The notes under the pieces were generated by a model. The model saw nothing but the letters and a program-made list of their open reading frames with translations. It was not told where the DNA came from and did not search any database. Below, piece after piece: positions 36,917-48,179 of a stretch of 64,000 nucleotides of DNA. The position numbers and the translations under genes were made by a program. The stretch covers positions 458,979-522,978 of the forward strand of contig ML133379.1 of the NCBI GenBank assembly GCA_003864495.1. Reading direction: 5' to 3'. This stretch comes from Nemopilema nomurai (taxonomy: Eukaryota; Cnidaria; Scyphozoa; Rhizostomeae; Rhizostomatidae). Position 1 is the stretch's first letter, and each line of letters opens with the position of its first letter.

Positions 36917-39900
36917 ATGGCTGCACTTCTGAAGAGAGGAAAAGCAGATTTTCACATATTCTTGCTTCTTTCCATGGCTTTCTGGTATGCTTCTGGCACT
37001 CAATGCCCAGAGGTTACTTATCAATTTCAGAGGGATTCTACAACACAGACGCTGAATGACTTTAAATATGTAAGTGAGAGCCGCAAGTCAATCGCAGCAG
37101 CATCGATTTTGCAGTGCATCCAGAAATGCCTTGCAGAGTGCCTTTGCTACTTTGCCAACTACAAAATCCAAGAAAATGGTACTGTTTCGTGCGACCTAGT
37201 CAAGTACCCAAGGTGCAGCGAAAGGTCTGGCGTTGGGGTCATACATGCAACTGGTTGGGTTGCAATCAAGCTGATAAAGGTGCTTAAGTTACTCTCATTA
37301 GAAATATCCTTCTCTTAAATCATCTGATTTCTGATAGCTGTGCCTGGACGTTGTTCGCTAGAAACTTATTAGGACTAAGCAAGACATTTAAATATGAGGA
37401 CTAAATAGTGACCATAACAAAGTAGGCTTGTAAACTAGTAATTGCATTGTGTCGTATATACCACATTCTTCAACTGGCACTTTGTTAAATCTGCAAGCAC
37501 CCAGATTTCTTGTCTCTGTGATACAACGGTGTTATTACAAACTGCTTTCAAATAAAAAGTTGTACACAGCAGTTCTAAGGACGTTTCTCCCAATCTCAGT
37601 TGCATATACACAGGCAGATTTACCGGCATGGAATTCACTTTCATTAAAAATTGTTAACCTAGTTTCAGGTAACTCTGGCTAGTTTAGACAAACATTCCAC
37701 TAATGGGCACAGGTGTCTTTGGCTTGTCAAAGCCTCCGGCCATTTTTTCGGCTCTCCATTATTTGTAGCCACAAATAATGTAATCTTTCTGGCCTCCGCT
37801 TTTTGGAAAACATTGTGCATTGAGTCCAGAATTTAGGAACGCCGTTGGCAAATTAAAGTGTTTCAATTTGAATCGATCAAGTTGAGGTTCATTAAATATT
37901 CATTAAATGATGCATAATTTAATACTGGAATCAACTCTCTGTCTGACTAATATTGAATCAATGAAAAGTCGGCTGATAAAGTAAATTGATATTTTATTTA
38001 TGTAATTTTGCTTATCAAGTCAATGATAATTCAGCGTTTCTTTTCCCCTGCTTGCAATGCAAGACACTTTAATACCTTTGATATACCAGCGGGAATACAA
38101 TCATAACGATTCTACTGACACTAAATAACTTGCATTTCCCCATAAACGCCATTTATACTACTCAGTCTTGCAACAAACCAGATGTAGAACTAGTCGTGTA
38201 ATTATCTATACCATCATAACGTGGTCTTGAAGTTCCACCAGATTCCACAAGAGGGAAGCATAGGAAGGGTTCAACCATGATGGATGACGTAATTCGCTTC
38301 TACAGAGAACAGAGAAACATAAATCATCATTGCAGATTCTTAGAAGAGGTGTAGAAAGAGGCCTCGGCTCAGAACTAATTTCGAGTTATTTGGCTTCCAT
38401 TATGATAAAACTGTAAGAAACATGTGCAAAGCAATCATTTATTTTGGGTTCTTCTAGGAAACGAAGACGCTGGAGAGTTTTGATAACTGTTGCCAACCTA
38501 AAGGTACGAAGAACCGAATGTTTTACACTGTTTCCTATGCAACATTTAGTGAAACAGTTTTTTTGCTTTGGTTGGTTATCTCAAAGCATTTCTAGGCATG
38601 TGTGATTTTATGTTTATATAAAGAATTGCATGCGTTTATCTAAAGCTTGAAATATTCTGTAAAATGCCAAGCTATAAACAGGCGTACCTTAATGAAAAAG
38701 CAGTGTGATTTACTGAATGGTCAAACATCTGTGGCCAAAGCTGCTAATAAATACGAACATAAAATGGTTTAAAGAGAAAGGTAAATGATTGAATATGCGA
38801 ATATTACGAAGGAAATACAACCAGAATTGGTAAGCATTCAGTAATCAAAGGTTCAACTTGTTGTACTAATGCTTATGAGCACCAACCACCCTGTCCAAAG
38901 TATTTCTTTTCTAGTCAAGTATTCTTTAGAGGAAAATTAAATTTTGGATGAGCTCTTGCTTAACTCTACTGATTCGAAAGTTTGAGAAGTGAACAAATTT
39001 TCAAGAAAAGACCGTATCATTTTTGTACATCATTAATTTTCTGCTAAATTCCACATACAAATATTACGCAACTCTACCTCGCTCATTTCGTCCTTCTTTT
39101 CAAATGATTCTACTCCAACTCTACTTTAGTGTTTCTATTTTCATCTTTTATACGAAATTATTCCATTTATCTTTTAGTTCTGATTAATATATCCATTTAC
39201 TTAACTCGCGGTTTTTCACTGCAGTTGTGCCTGTGCCTATGACCAGTGGCAATTCTACAGGGGGCCAAGGGGGGCCAAGGGGGGCCACGGCCCCCCAGAA
39301 ATTTTCTTTGCCCCTTGTTTTGCCCCCAGTTTTTTCAAAAGTTTCTATCAAATGCTATCTTTATTGCATTTATTTACAAACTATGGGCCCCAATAAGCGT
39401 TTTGGTTTGTAACCGAGGTGAACATTTATGAGATTTTGGCTCCTTTCTAATAGGTTACCAAGTGAAAACCAAGTGTTGCCAAAAGTTCTGTAGTTACCAA
39501 GAAAAACTTGTGCTTGACAATCATTTAGTGATCCACCTTCTTGCGCTGGGGTGCGCAGGGTCAGCCCAATACCATCCCAGTATACCTTGGCAATCTACTA
39601 TTGCTTATCGAAATTGTATGACTTAAAATTCTGTGTAACAGAATGATTTGCTTGATTTCATGGAGGTTGGACAATAAGACATAACTACTATGGAAAAATT
39701 TTACCAATCAAGTTTCGTTCTTCTGTTGAAAACCATGATCGTAACGCATTATTGTTAAGCAGATAAAACTTAGTGGAGTAACAGAACAAAGTAACTTTTA
39801 GTCAAATTACAAACGGTCGCAAACCTTTAGGGGCCCCCAGCAACAATTTTTCTTTGTCATTTTTCCTAGGGGACACAGCTGCTCCTTACACCACTAATAA

Positions 39901-41157
39901 AACTATTTGGCATAATGATAACAGCCTTGATAGAGCTGTACCAAGGACATACTACTAGTTTCTACTTGTTTTCAAAGTAATAGCTAGCGTTGGCTTCTAT
40001 AACTGAAAGTTCGGCCCCCGGTTAGCCCCCCAGGCTAGAATCGCCACTGCCTATGACATGTTCCTGTAAATTATGCAGGATGCTGTTTGTATTAATTATT
40101 CACAATCGTTTGCTTCCACGAGGCTTTAATTTTAACTGTATCTCGAAGTATCTTAAATGCTTACAATTTACTAAACTTCCCCCAATCATGTGTGAGCACG
40201 CTCCAGTACAAGATACTAAAGTGACGACCTTCCTTGCATCTAGAGCTTGAAAAACTGCTGGCGACATTTTGTGAGCCTGTTTGTACGACTTTTGTTACCA
40301 GAAGAGCCAACTTTGGGCCAGGGGATGGCGCGTATCGTTGGCGCTGCTTCGATGGCGAAGGTATAACAATCGACGGGTACTACTATAATGGTGGGAGTTA
40401 TTTCTGCACAAGAGACAACGATATCTACTCCTTAAAGACGATCGTCGACTCATATCCAGAAAGTTAGTATGGATCCTCAATTCTTATCTCAGTTGCAATC
40501 TTTGCAGAACGCTATCTATAGAGCCGAGCCATTTAAAAGTTATTTTTCATTTCACAAGGGTGGCGCCAAAAAAGAGAGGGGGTGGTGAGGGCTTCAGCCT
40601 AACCAAAGACCTAGCCCTGGAAGAAATGTGCCAGATAAACGCTCAATTCCCTTAGCGCTTCGACTTTTATTCTGTCTAACATGCATTCAGGCTCAAGCAT
40701 GATCACGCCTGGTATTGTATAAAGCAGCCAGTACCTTAGGTAGACAAGCATGCTCTACTTTATACCTGAAGCATCGAGCAACGTCGTTTGTGCAGATCAT
40801 TTATCACCAAAGTTCCTCATCCACTCAATTACTCAATGTCTTTGTTTAGTTGCCTCGGCAGAGTACAAATTGGGTGAAGATGGCGAATCCTGTGGATCTG
40901 TTTGCGCCAATCTTGGCAAGATCTGCTCCCCAAACCTGCTGATGCTCAACACTGTTTACCACTTCCACCGATTAGGGTTTCCTTGCCAGTACAACCAGAA
41001 TCAACTGGATTGCTTCAGTAGCAACATCCATCCGATCTTTTTCCCGGCGAGCATGCGCTGCAATGGCTTTATTAACGTTCCACAAAGCTACGACTGTGCC
41101 ACAGGAGCTCAGCCAGGTGGTAGACGACTCTGCAAGTGTGTCGACCCTGGCCCGTAG
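36917..41157 (+). CDS. predicted secreted cysteine-rich protein with PAN/apple-like domain, 4 exons
   Basis: Gene model joining 36917-37279, 38458-38503, 40244-40462 and 40850-41157 (936 nt, 311 aa). All three introns have GT-AG ends and phases agree (0, 1, 1), which is why I trust the model. Exon 1 begins MAALLKRGKADF followed by a hydrophobic signal peptide (HIFLLLSMAFWYASG), then a PAN/apple-like part: LQCIQKCLAECLC, FANYKI, a later Cys in VSCDL. Exon 2 adds DNCCQPK, exon 3 has YRWRCFDGEGITIDGYYYNG. Exon 4 is a compact Cys-rich module (GESCGSVCANLGKICS ... FPCQYN ... LDC ... RCNG ... DC ... RLCKCVDPGP) ending at TAG. No transmembrane segment after the signal peptide, so secretion is inferred. 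Function not recognised. An upstream in-frame ATG at 36842 would hide the signal peptide. Confidence 0.62.
39244..40049. mobile_element. non-autonomous hAT-type element (MITE), 806 bp
   Basis: Ends CAGTGGCAATTCTA at the left and, inverted, CAGTGGCGATTCTA at the right. It is flanked by a perfect 8-bp target duplication CCTATGAC (39236-39243 and 40050-40057). Termini starting CAG-x-G and an 8-bp duplication are hallmarks of hAT transposons. The subterminal regions are GGGGGCC-rich. It has no transposase and lies in intron 2 of the secreted-protein gene. Confidence 0.85.
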
Positions 41158-42250
41158 TGGTGGGCCTAAAAGTGCTACAGATTTTGATTGATTGCACCAA
41201 AACAAAGTTAAAGACATCTTCATTATTAAAATTTACCACTTTCTGATATAAAAAGCCATTAGACAGCTGCATGCTATGACAGTTAGGCAATTAAATAGCA
41301 CATTTTACAAGACATTGTGTTAACGTAAACAAGAAATTTCTTAGCATGATAAAAATTTAATACATTTGTGTATGAGTTTTGGTAAGTTTGTCATTTTTAT
41401 CAGATAAGGAGTTCCATAAAATTTAATGAACGGCCAAGTTATATTTATAATGCTCTAAAGAGCAGTTGTAGGGAATTTATAGATTATAGTTTTGACTCTG
41501 TTAAAGTATCCATCGATCGCTTTTCAGCACATGTTTAGAAATGCACGCTCATAAGATAATGAAATGGAATAAGTGTACACATGGTAAATAGATTCAATAT
41601 TCGATTAAACAATTGAAAAGAAAATCTTGTTTAATCTCAGTTTTGTCTCCAACAATAATCTTAGTTGTTGAAATAATGAACTGCAATAGCTATTACTCCA
41701 AGAGTTAAGTTATCTAGGTTGTAAAAACAGTATTCTAATGCTAAGGCCACATTGCTTTTTGTAGTTAAAATTGTGCAAAAACATAAAAATTGTTGTTTCT
41801 TACATATGGTTTATTTGTTTATGCATATCAGTTTGAAGAAAATAAGGCTGGTTTAGATGGACTGTTCTTTTTGTAGATAAACTCTTAAGCTACAGCAGAG
41901 CTCCATGTTGTCCTATTGTCAAGGCCCTTATTGCACTATCACATTTCTTGCAGAGGTGAAGCCATAGATCAATGCTGCAAGATGGAACAGAGATTTTCCT
42001 TCAGTTGCAATTTTTCTTTAGGTTTTGCTGACAAATTTTAAAGGGTAGACTTCTGATTTAATTTGAAGAAGTTATGCAGGATACATGTTGAAGGGAAGGG
42101 AAAGGCATTTTACAAGAAATGATGAATTTATTTCTCGGTTTTTGCTTAAGTTTCTATCAAGTGAGATCCTTGTTTCTTCCTTGTAGGAAAATAACTTTCT
42201 ATGACCCGAATTTACAAAAGTAGGTGTCAAATGATTAAAAAAAATTATTG

Positions 42251-42542
42251 ATGATAAGCATTGGGGATGACCTCAGACCAGATGATGTGTTCAGTTATTT
42301 TCAAAGCAAATTCATTTTGGATGTTGATGAGGTTGAGCTTATCAAGACTGAAAAAACAAGTCGTAGGAGAACAGAGAGTCTGTTAAAAACATTGTTAGAC
42401 AAAGGACGCTCTGGCTTTGTTCATTTTCATGATGCAATGGTTGGTGCTGGGTATGAACACTTAGCCGACTTGCTTGTATCTGGCATCACTGAGAGGTCTG
42501 CAGTGTCTGGATCAGATGATGAGGATGAAAGCTATTTTTCAG
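42251..42542 (+). pseudogene. CARD-encoding exon of an Apaf-1-like gene
   Basis: About 97 codons (MISIGDDLRPDDVFSYF...). The pattern fits a caspase-recruitment (death-fold) domain: DVFSYFQSKFILDVDEVELI, RRTESLLKTLLDKG, FVHFHDAMVGAGYEHLADLL. It aligns helix by helix with the CARD of Apaf-1, including the YxxLAxLL ending. The first CARD helix is missing at the 5' side. The frame ends at a donor-like CAG|GTAGGA. With the NB-ARC scrap at 43544 it is probably a dead gene piece. Confidence 0.6.
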
Positions 42543-43543
42543 GTAGGATGAAGTCTAGAACACCTGGTATCTCATATTCTTGAATGCTTAGTAATGCACA
42601 AACAACCACACCTGCCCTTCAATAGCCAGAAGACTGCAAGGAAGTGCATAATGTCCTCACCAATTTTTTTGGTAAAGTTTTCTGGTGCAAAACTAAGAAT
42701 CTGTAAAGGATTGGTAGGTCAAGTGGGAAATTTTTGACGAAAAATACAAACTTTGTAGTTCAAAGTGATTTAATCCAAATATGATGATGGCTTTTCACGT
42801 CCTATTCTTATGCCTACCATCTTGTGTAACCTCTCACTTTGGTCACTTGTGTAGCTCTTGTTTTTTTACGCAAACTAGAATAATTAACCAGGAGCAAGTG
42901 ACTTTCACTAGTGTTTGAATTCATTAGCTCTAAGCTAAAATAGGACAGAGGCTGCAAAGTTCTGCGAACAATGACATAAAAGCATTTCTATTAGTTGCCA
43001 TTCAACTACAAATCTTGACAACCAGCCTGGAAAGTTCTACAATGAGATTTCTGAGAAAAAATTAGATGTGCATTGCATGTTTGGCCCAATCCTCATATCC
43101 AAATTGATGGAGATTTAAGAATTTCTATTAATTTGCTTCTCCTAGAGTTGTTTAATACATATGTATAAAACAATTTCTACAAATTCTTTTCCAGTATTTT
43201 TGTATGACTTCTGTTCACCCTCTCTCACCCGTTCAAGAAATCAAAGTAGCTTTGTTCAAATCAGATAATCTATCAGCTTGGTTTTTGCTTTTTTGAATAT
43301 ATTTGAGTTCTTTCTGACACTTGCTATCAGATGGATGTGCCAGAATATTTGGAGTCATTTAAAGACATTTTTTGTTATATGAACAGCTTTTAAGCTCAAG
43401 TCACATCAAATCTTTTATGCACATGTTCTTTTTGCTGGGAATTAGAAGTGAGTGAAAGTAATTTATTTTTTTAAGGCATGTGTAGCTTAAATTTTCTTCT
43501 GTTTGCTTTTTAATTCTCACAATAAAGTTGAGGCAATTTTTAG

Positions 43544-43640
43544 AGAGGGAGGTGTTCCACAAAGACCTGCTGTTCACGCTTAACGTCCCAAGGAAATTGA
43601 GAAACTGAAGAATGCTCTTACACAGCTTCTCGTGTTATTT
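43544..43640 (+). pseudogene. start of Apaf-1-like NB-ARC domain, with in-frame stop
   Basis: After an acceptor-like TTTTTAG the frame reads EGGVPQRPAVHA, a TAA stop (43578-43580), then RPKEIEKLKNALTQL. EGGVPQRP plus a following short helix is the signature just before the P-loop in Apaf-1. No P-loop or later NB-ARC motif follows. The stop and the missing remainder mark it as a pseudogene fragment, in the same orientation as the CARD exon 1 kb upstream. Confidence 0.58.
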
Positions 43641-44608
43641 TCTGTTTTCAAGCAGGACCAACCACGAACACTGGCTACCGCAGTTGATAAAGAAACGAGA
43701 GACATGACCAGTTTCCCAAAATTAAACTTTTTCTGGAAATTGTCCTAGCCAATGCTTCTTATTTATCATGTTGTGGTGAATATTACGTCATCAACTGATG
43801 TTTTATATGATGATGTATTGAATAAGCAATATTGACGATTAAGAAGCCTATTTTATAGAAGTTTTTGGCTCTTCTGAGTATTGAGTCCCTCTGCATTGCT
43901 TAGAGAATTTTGTAATGAAAATTCAAACACCCTTTAGTAGAGAAGGTAAATTTCCTTGTAAATACCAATATGCAGTGAAATTTTCCTTTTTGGTGAATGG
44001 GTACGTTTAAATGAGAAAACATCCATTATCTAACAGAAATATGCATAAAACTTGTAGAGTCCGTGAGTTAAGATTCCTTAACAGTGACACCATGCAAAAG
44101 CCTAGACCTGAAGTTTTTAGGCAGGATTTTGATCGTAGGGAATCCGAACAGTTACAAAATATTTTGCCAACAGACAGCTTTGAGAAGTCGCAAAAAACTC
44201 CATGGTGTGGTTGCTGCTTGGCCAATCTCAAGCTTGAGTATTGACATTCAGGGCCCACCAATTGACAGCAAATATTAAACTGCCGCATACATTTATTGTA
44301 TAGACCAAAGTCTTGGAAATAAAAAGATTTAGATTATTTTAAAGCAATGGTGGATTAAGGGTGCCCCTTGGCTGAGCCGAAGCTGGTCTAGCACCCTTTT
44401 GTGCCCTTTTTTAAAAACTTTTTTCAGTATTTCACTAGAAAAGAGAAGAAGCCACCAGGCACCGCCCCATTAGCAATTTTAAACCCTTGTTGCATCATGA
44501 TAAGATCGGGTCCATCCAATACAGGTACGGATTCGTTCGGATGCTGCGGATTTGTTCGGATTGCAAGACGCCAAGACAGGTGCGGATCCGTTCGAATCCG
44601 TTGTTGAC

Positions 44609-44623
44609 CAGGGGCGGATCCAG
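44609..44623. mobile_element. hAT-type terminus CAGGGGCGGATCCAG
   Basis: A perfect inverted match to the 15-bp terminus at 46405-46419, so the two could bound a 1.8-kb element (44609-46419) containing the hAT copy below. The flanking 8-mers do not match. Confidence 0.5.
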
Positions 44624-44744
44624 TAGGGTGCGAAGGGTGCCCAACCACCCCTCAGATTTCGCAGGCATATCTTCTTAGCAATTGAAGGCACGGTCGCTTC
44701 AATTCTGGGCCCTACGAACAGGGGCGCACATCAGAAAAATTGGT

Positions 44745-44761
44745 GGGGGGGGGGGGGGGGG
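44745..44761. repeat. poly(G) tract, 17 nt
   Basis: Run of 17 G inside the left end of the hAT element; quadruplex-capable and prone to length error. Confidence 0.8.
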
Positions 44762-44899
44762 TGTAAAGATTCTCGGGACCGAATATTTTCTCCTCATAAA
44801 TTGCTCATATTGTAAAAACACAAGGACAGGTAAGTCCATAGAAATAGACAACATGTGTCCAATCATGCTTCTTATAAAAATGTTAAGTTCTTGGATAGT

Positions 44900-45304
44900 C
44901 TAATCAACTGGTCCTATGTTAATTACTCGTTCTGTTTTTGGCAATTTGGCCCAGGCCTTGACCACTTCTTCCATATCAATTGAATCGGTTAAATCTTTCT
45001 CACAAGCGAGCTTCATGACATGAGTCAATCTTTCTTGCTTCTTGGTGCTGCGCATCAGCGATTTGACCAGTTTTAGCTTTGAAAAACTGCGTTCATTCGA
45101 TGCAGCTGTTATCGGTGCCGTAAAGAGTGGTTTCTTGCAATTTGTAGTCAAAGGAAACAGATTCTTGAACTCTGCACTGTAAATGGACGCTGCAGAGATA
45201 TCCTGAATATCTTTCTTATTTTCCATACAGTGCCTTTTAAATATGCCAAGTTCCAACATAAGAGCCTCCTCATCTGGCTTGCAAACTGCCGGGAAAAGAT
45301 TCAC
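44900..45304 (-). pseudogene. hAT transposase C-terminal (dimerisation) region
   Basis: 134 codons with ITAASNERSFSKLKLVKSLM followed by RSTKKQERLTHVM, the classic hATC dimerisation motif. The catalytic core upstream is missing or scrambled between here and 45538, so the transposase is inactive. Confidence 0.8.
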
Positions 45305-45537
45305 CTAGGCGCTTATCATTTGTGGGTCAGTTTGATCATTGGAAATGGTGGCATCAAGAGGGAAACTGTAGGCTCAGTGATTTAAAATGCCACTTTTCCC
45401 AAAAAAAGAGCTTTTGTGGGATTTTCGATTTCCCAAGCTGGCCTAGGCACGTTACGATGAACACTGTGAATCCGATGCTATGTAGTGATTTTAAAGACCC
45501 ACTGTCCCCCACTGCCCCATTTTAAAGTGTACTGTTT

Positions 45538-45744
45538 TTAAAATTTAGATGCAGTTTCATATGAAGCATTTAAGTTAGCCATCACAGCAAAGCTTACCAA
45601 ACTTTTCTGGTCTTTTTCTGGTAGTACAGGCAGCGTCTTCGCATTATACTTGGGATGTGCAAGTTTACAATGCTTCGATTTGTAGTCATTGTCAATTGAC
45701 TTCTTGCAAATACCGCACTTTACTCTGAAGCGACTGTTAGGCAT
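45538..45744 (-). pseudogene. hAT transposase N-terminal zinc-finger fragment
   Basis: 68 codons starting MPNSRFRVKCGICKKSID, with C-x2-C then H-x4-H (KSKHCKLAHP) spacing like the BED/TTF-type finger at the start of hAT transposases. Same strand and order as the hATC piece, consistent with one internally deleted transposase. Confidence 0.55.
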
Positions 45745-46141
45745 TAGTTAAATGAGAAAGAGTATTATAATACTTAAAAATCAACGATCATGGATCAACT
45801 GACACAAATGTATCTAATGATCAACTGACAAAAATGTCCTGTCATCGCTCAAGTAGCACAAAAATTTGGACTCGCGAAGACACGAGACTCGAGGATCTGG
45901 GATTATGGAACCTAAGAATGCATTCCTTCACGAAAATTGAACTCCAAATGAAGAGAAAGCGAAGTTTGCTGCGAGCAGTAGAGTACAGCATAAGAATTTA
46001 GCAATTATAATTAAAAATATTTTGGTGGGACCGAATTTTACTCGTGTTGGGACCGAATTTCGAAAAAATAGTGGGAGGTGAGCCACCCCCACACCTCTCC
46101 CCCCAATGTGCGCCCCTGAATGCCGACTTAACCAAGGGGAG

Positions 46142-46604
46142 TTTGTTCCACATGTGTCAAATGTATTGTGGAATTTGACCGGGGGGAGTTGGCAGTAACC
46201 AGGGGGAGTTGAATTATGATATCACCTTAACCAGGAGGACTGAGTTGCTAAAATTTTAGGCAAAGCTGCGGAGAGTTGTGATCTGCCTCTGTGTACTGCT
46301 ACAGCAGACTTCCATTTTGTTTATCGCGTATTAACATGGGTACGATGTTTGTCAATAGCCCTTGGTTGCAAACCTTTCTATATGAGCACCTCTCAGAATA
46401 ATTGCTGGATCCGCCCCTGAATCTACTGGCACAACGTACATCAAAGCAATATGCAGTACCAGATTCGGTATTTTCAATCGAATCAATGGGTAGAAGTATA
46501 AGTCGATGAAATGTAGCAACTGAACTTAAAGCAGAAATAATGACATCCTTTTTAAATCGTGTGAAGCTACGAGGCCCAAATCAGGCAACTTTGGCATTTT
46601 TGGT
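46142..46604. other. H4 3' flank block shared with unit 1
   Basis: 46142-46419 matches 4147-4425 of unit 1, followed by the normal H4-proximal spacer. Outside these two places the block is absent from the window. Confidence 0.7.
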
Positions 46605-46620
46605 AGCTTTTAAAAAAGCT
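46605..46620 (-). terminator. histone 3' stem-loop of H4, unit 4
   Basis: Minus-strand AGCTTTTTTAAAAGCT, 66 bp past the H4 stop. Confidence 0.9.
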
Positions 46621-46686
46621 GTTTTTCTGTGTGCTTGCACTTGGACGAATCTTGGTTGCCGGACAGGAAGGACCAGCAACATGAAT

Positions 46687-48117
<1,431 letters not shown>

Positions 48118-48163
48118 GCAACTCACTCCATCACATCTTGACAGATGAGATTTCGTTTCAAAC

Positions 48164-48179
48164 GGTTTTTTTAAAAACC
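48164..48179 (+). terminator. histone 3' stem-loop of H3, unit 4
   Basis: GGTTTTTTTAAAAACC, 46 bp past the stop. Confidence 0.92.

Larger units (their letters stand above)
44719..46118 (-). mobile_element. decayed hAT transposon, 1.4 kb
   Basis: Terminal inverted repeats CAGGGGCGCACAT (44719-44731 and inverted 46106-46118), with GGGACCGAAT just inside both ends. It encloses two pieces of a hAT transposase on the minus strand. No 8-bp target duplication is visible (CCTACGAA left, AATGCCGA right), so the flanks have changed or the ends come from a recombination. Confidence 0.7.
34141..46419. mobile_element. 12.3-kb non-histone block in unit 4
   Basis: Sequence absent from all other complete units, lying between a GACTAAT on the left and AATCTACT on the right. 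The intact spacer of units 2, 3 and 5 reads GACTAATAATTTACTGG at this spot. The right end is a hAT-type terminus (CTGGATCCGCCCCTG, 46405-46419). I find no matching terminus at the left, so it is not demonstrated to be one transposon. Contents are listed separately. Confidence 0.5.

Noticed and set aside
44011..44288. Overlapping open frames on both strands
   Set aside because: No motif or splice support; the region sits between transposon ends.
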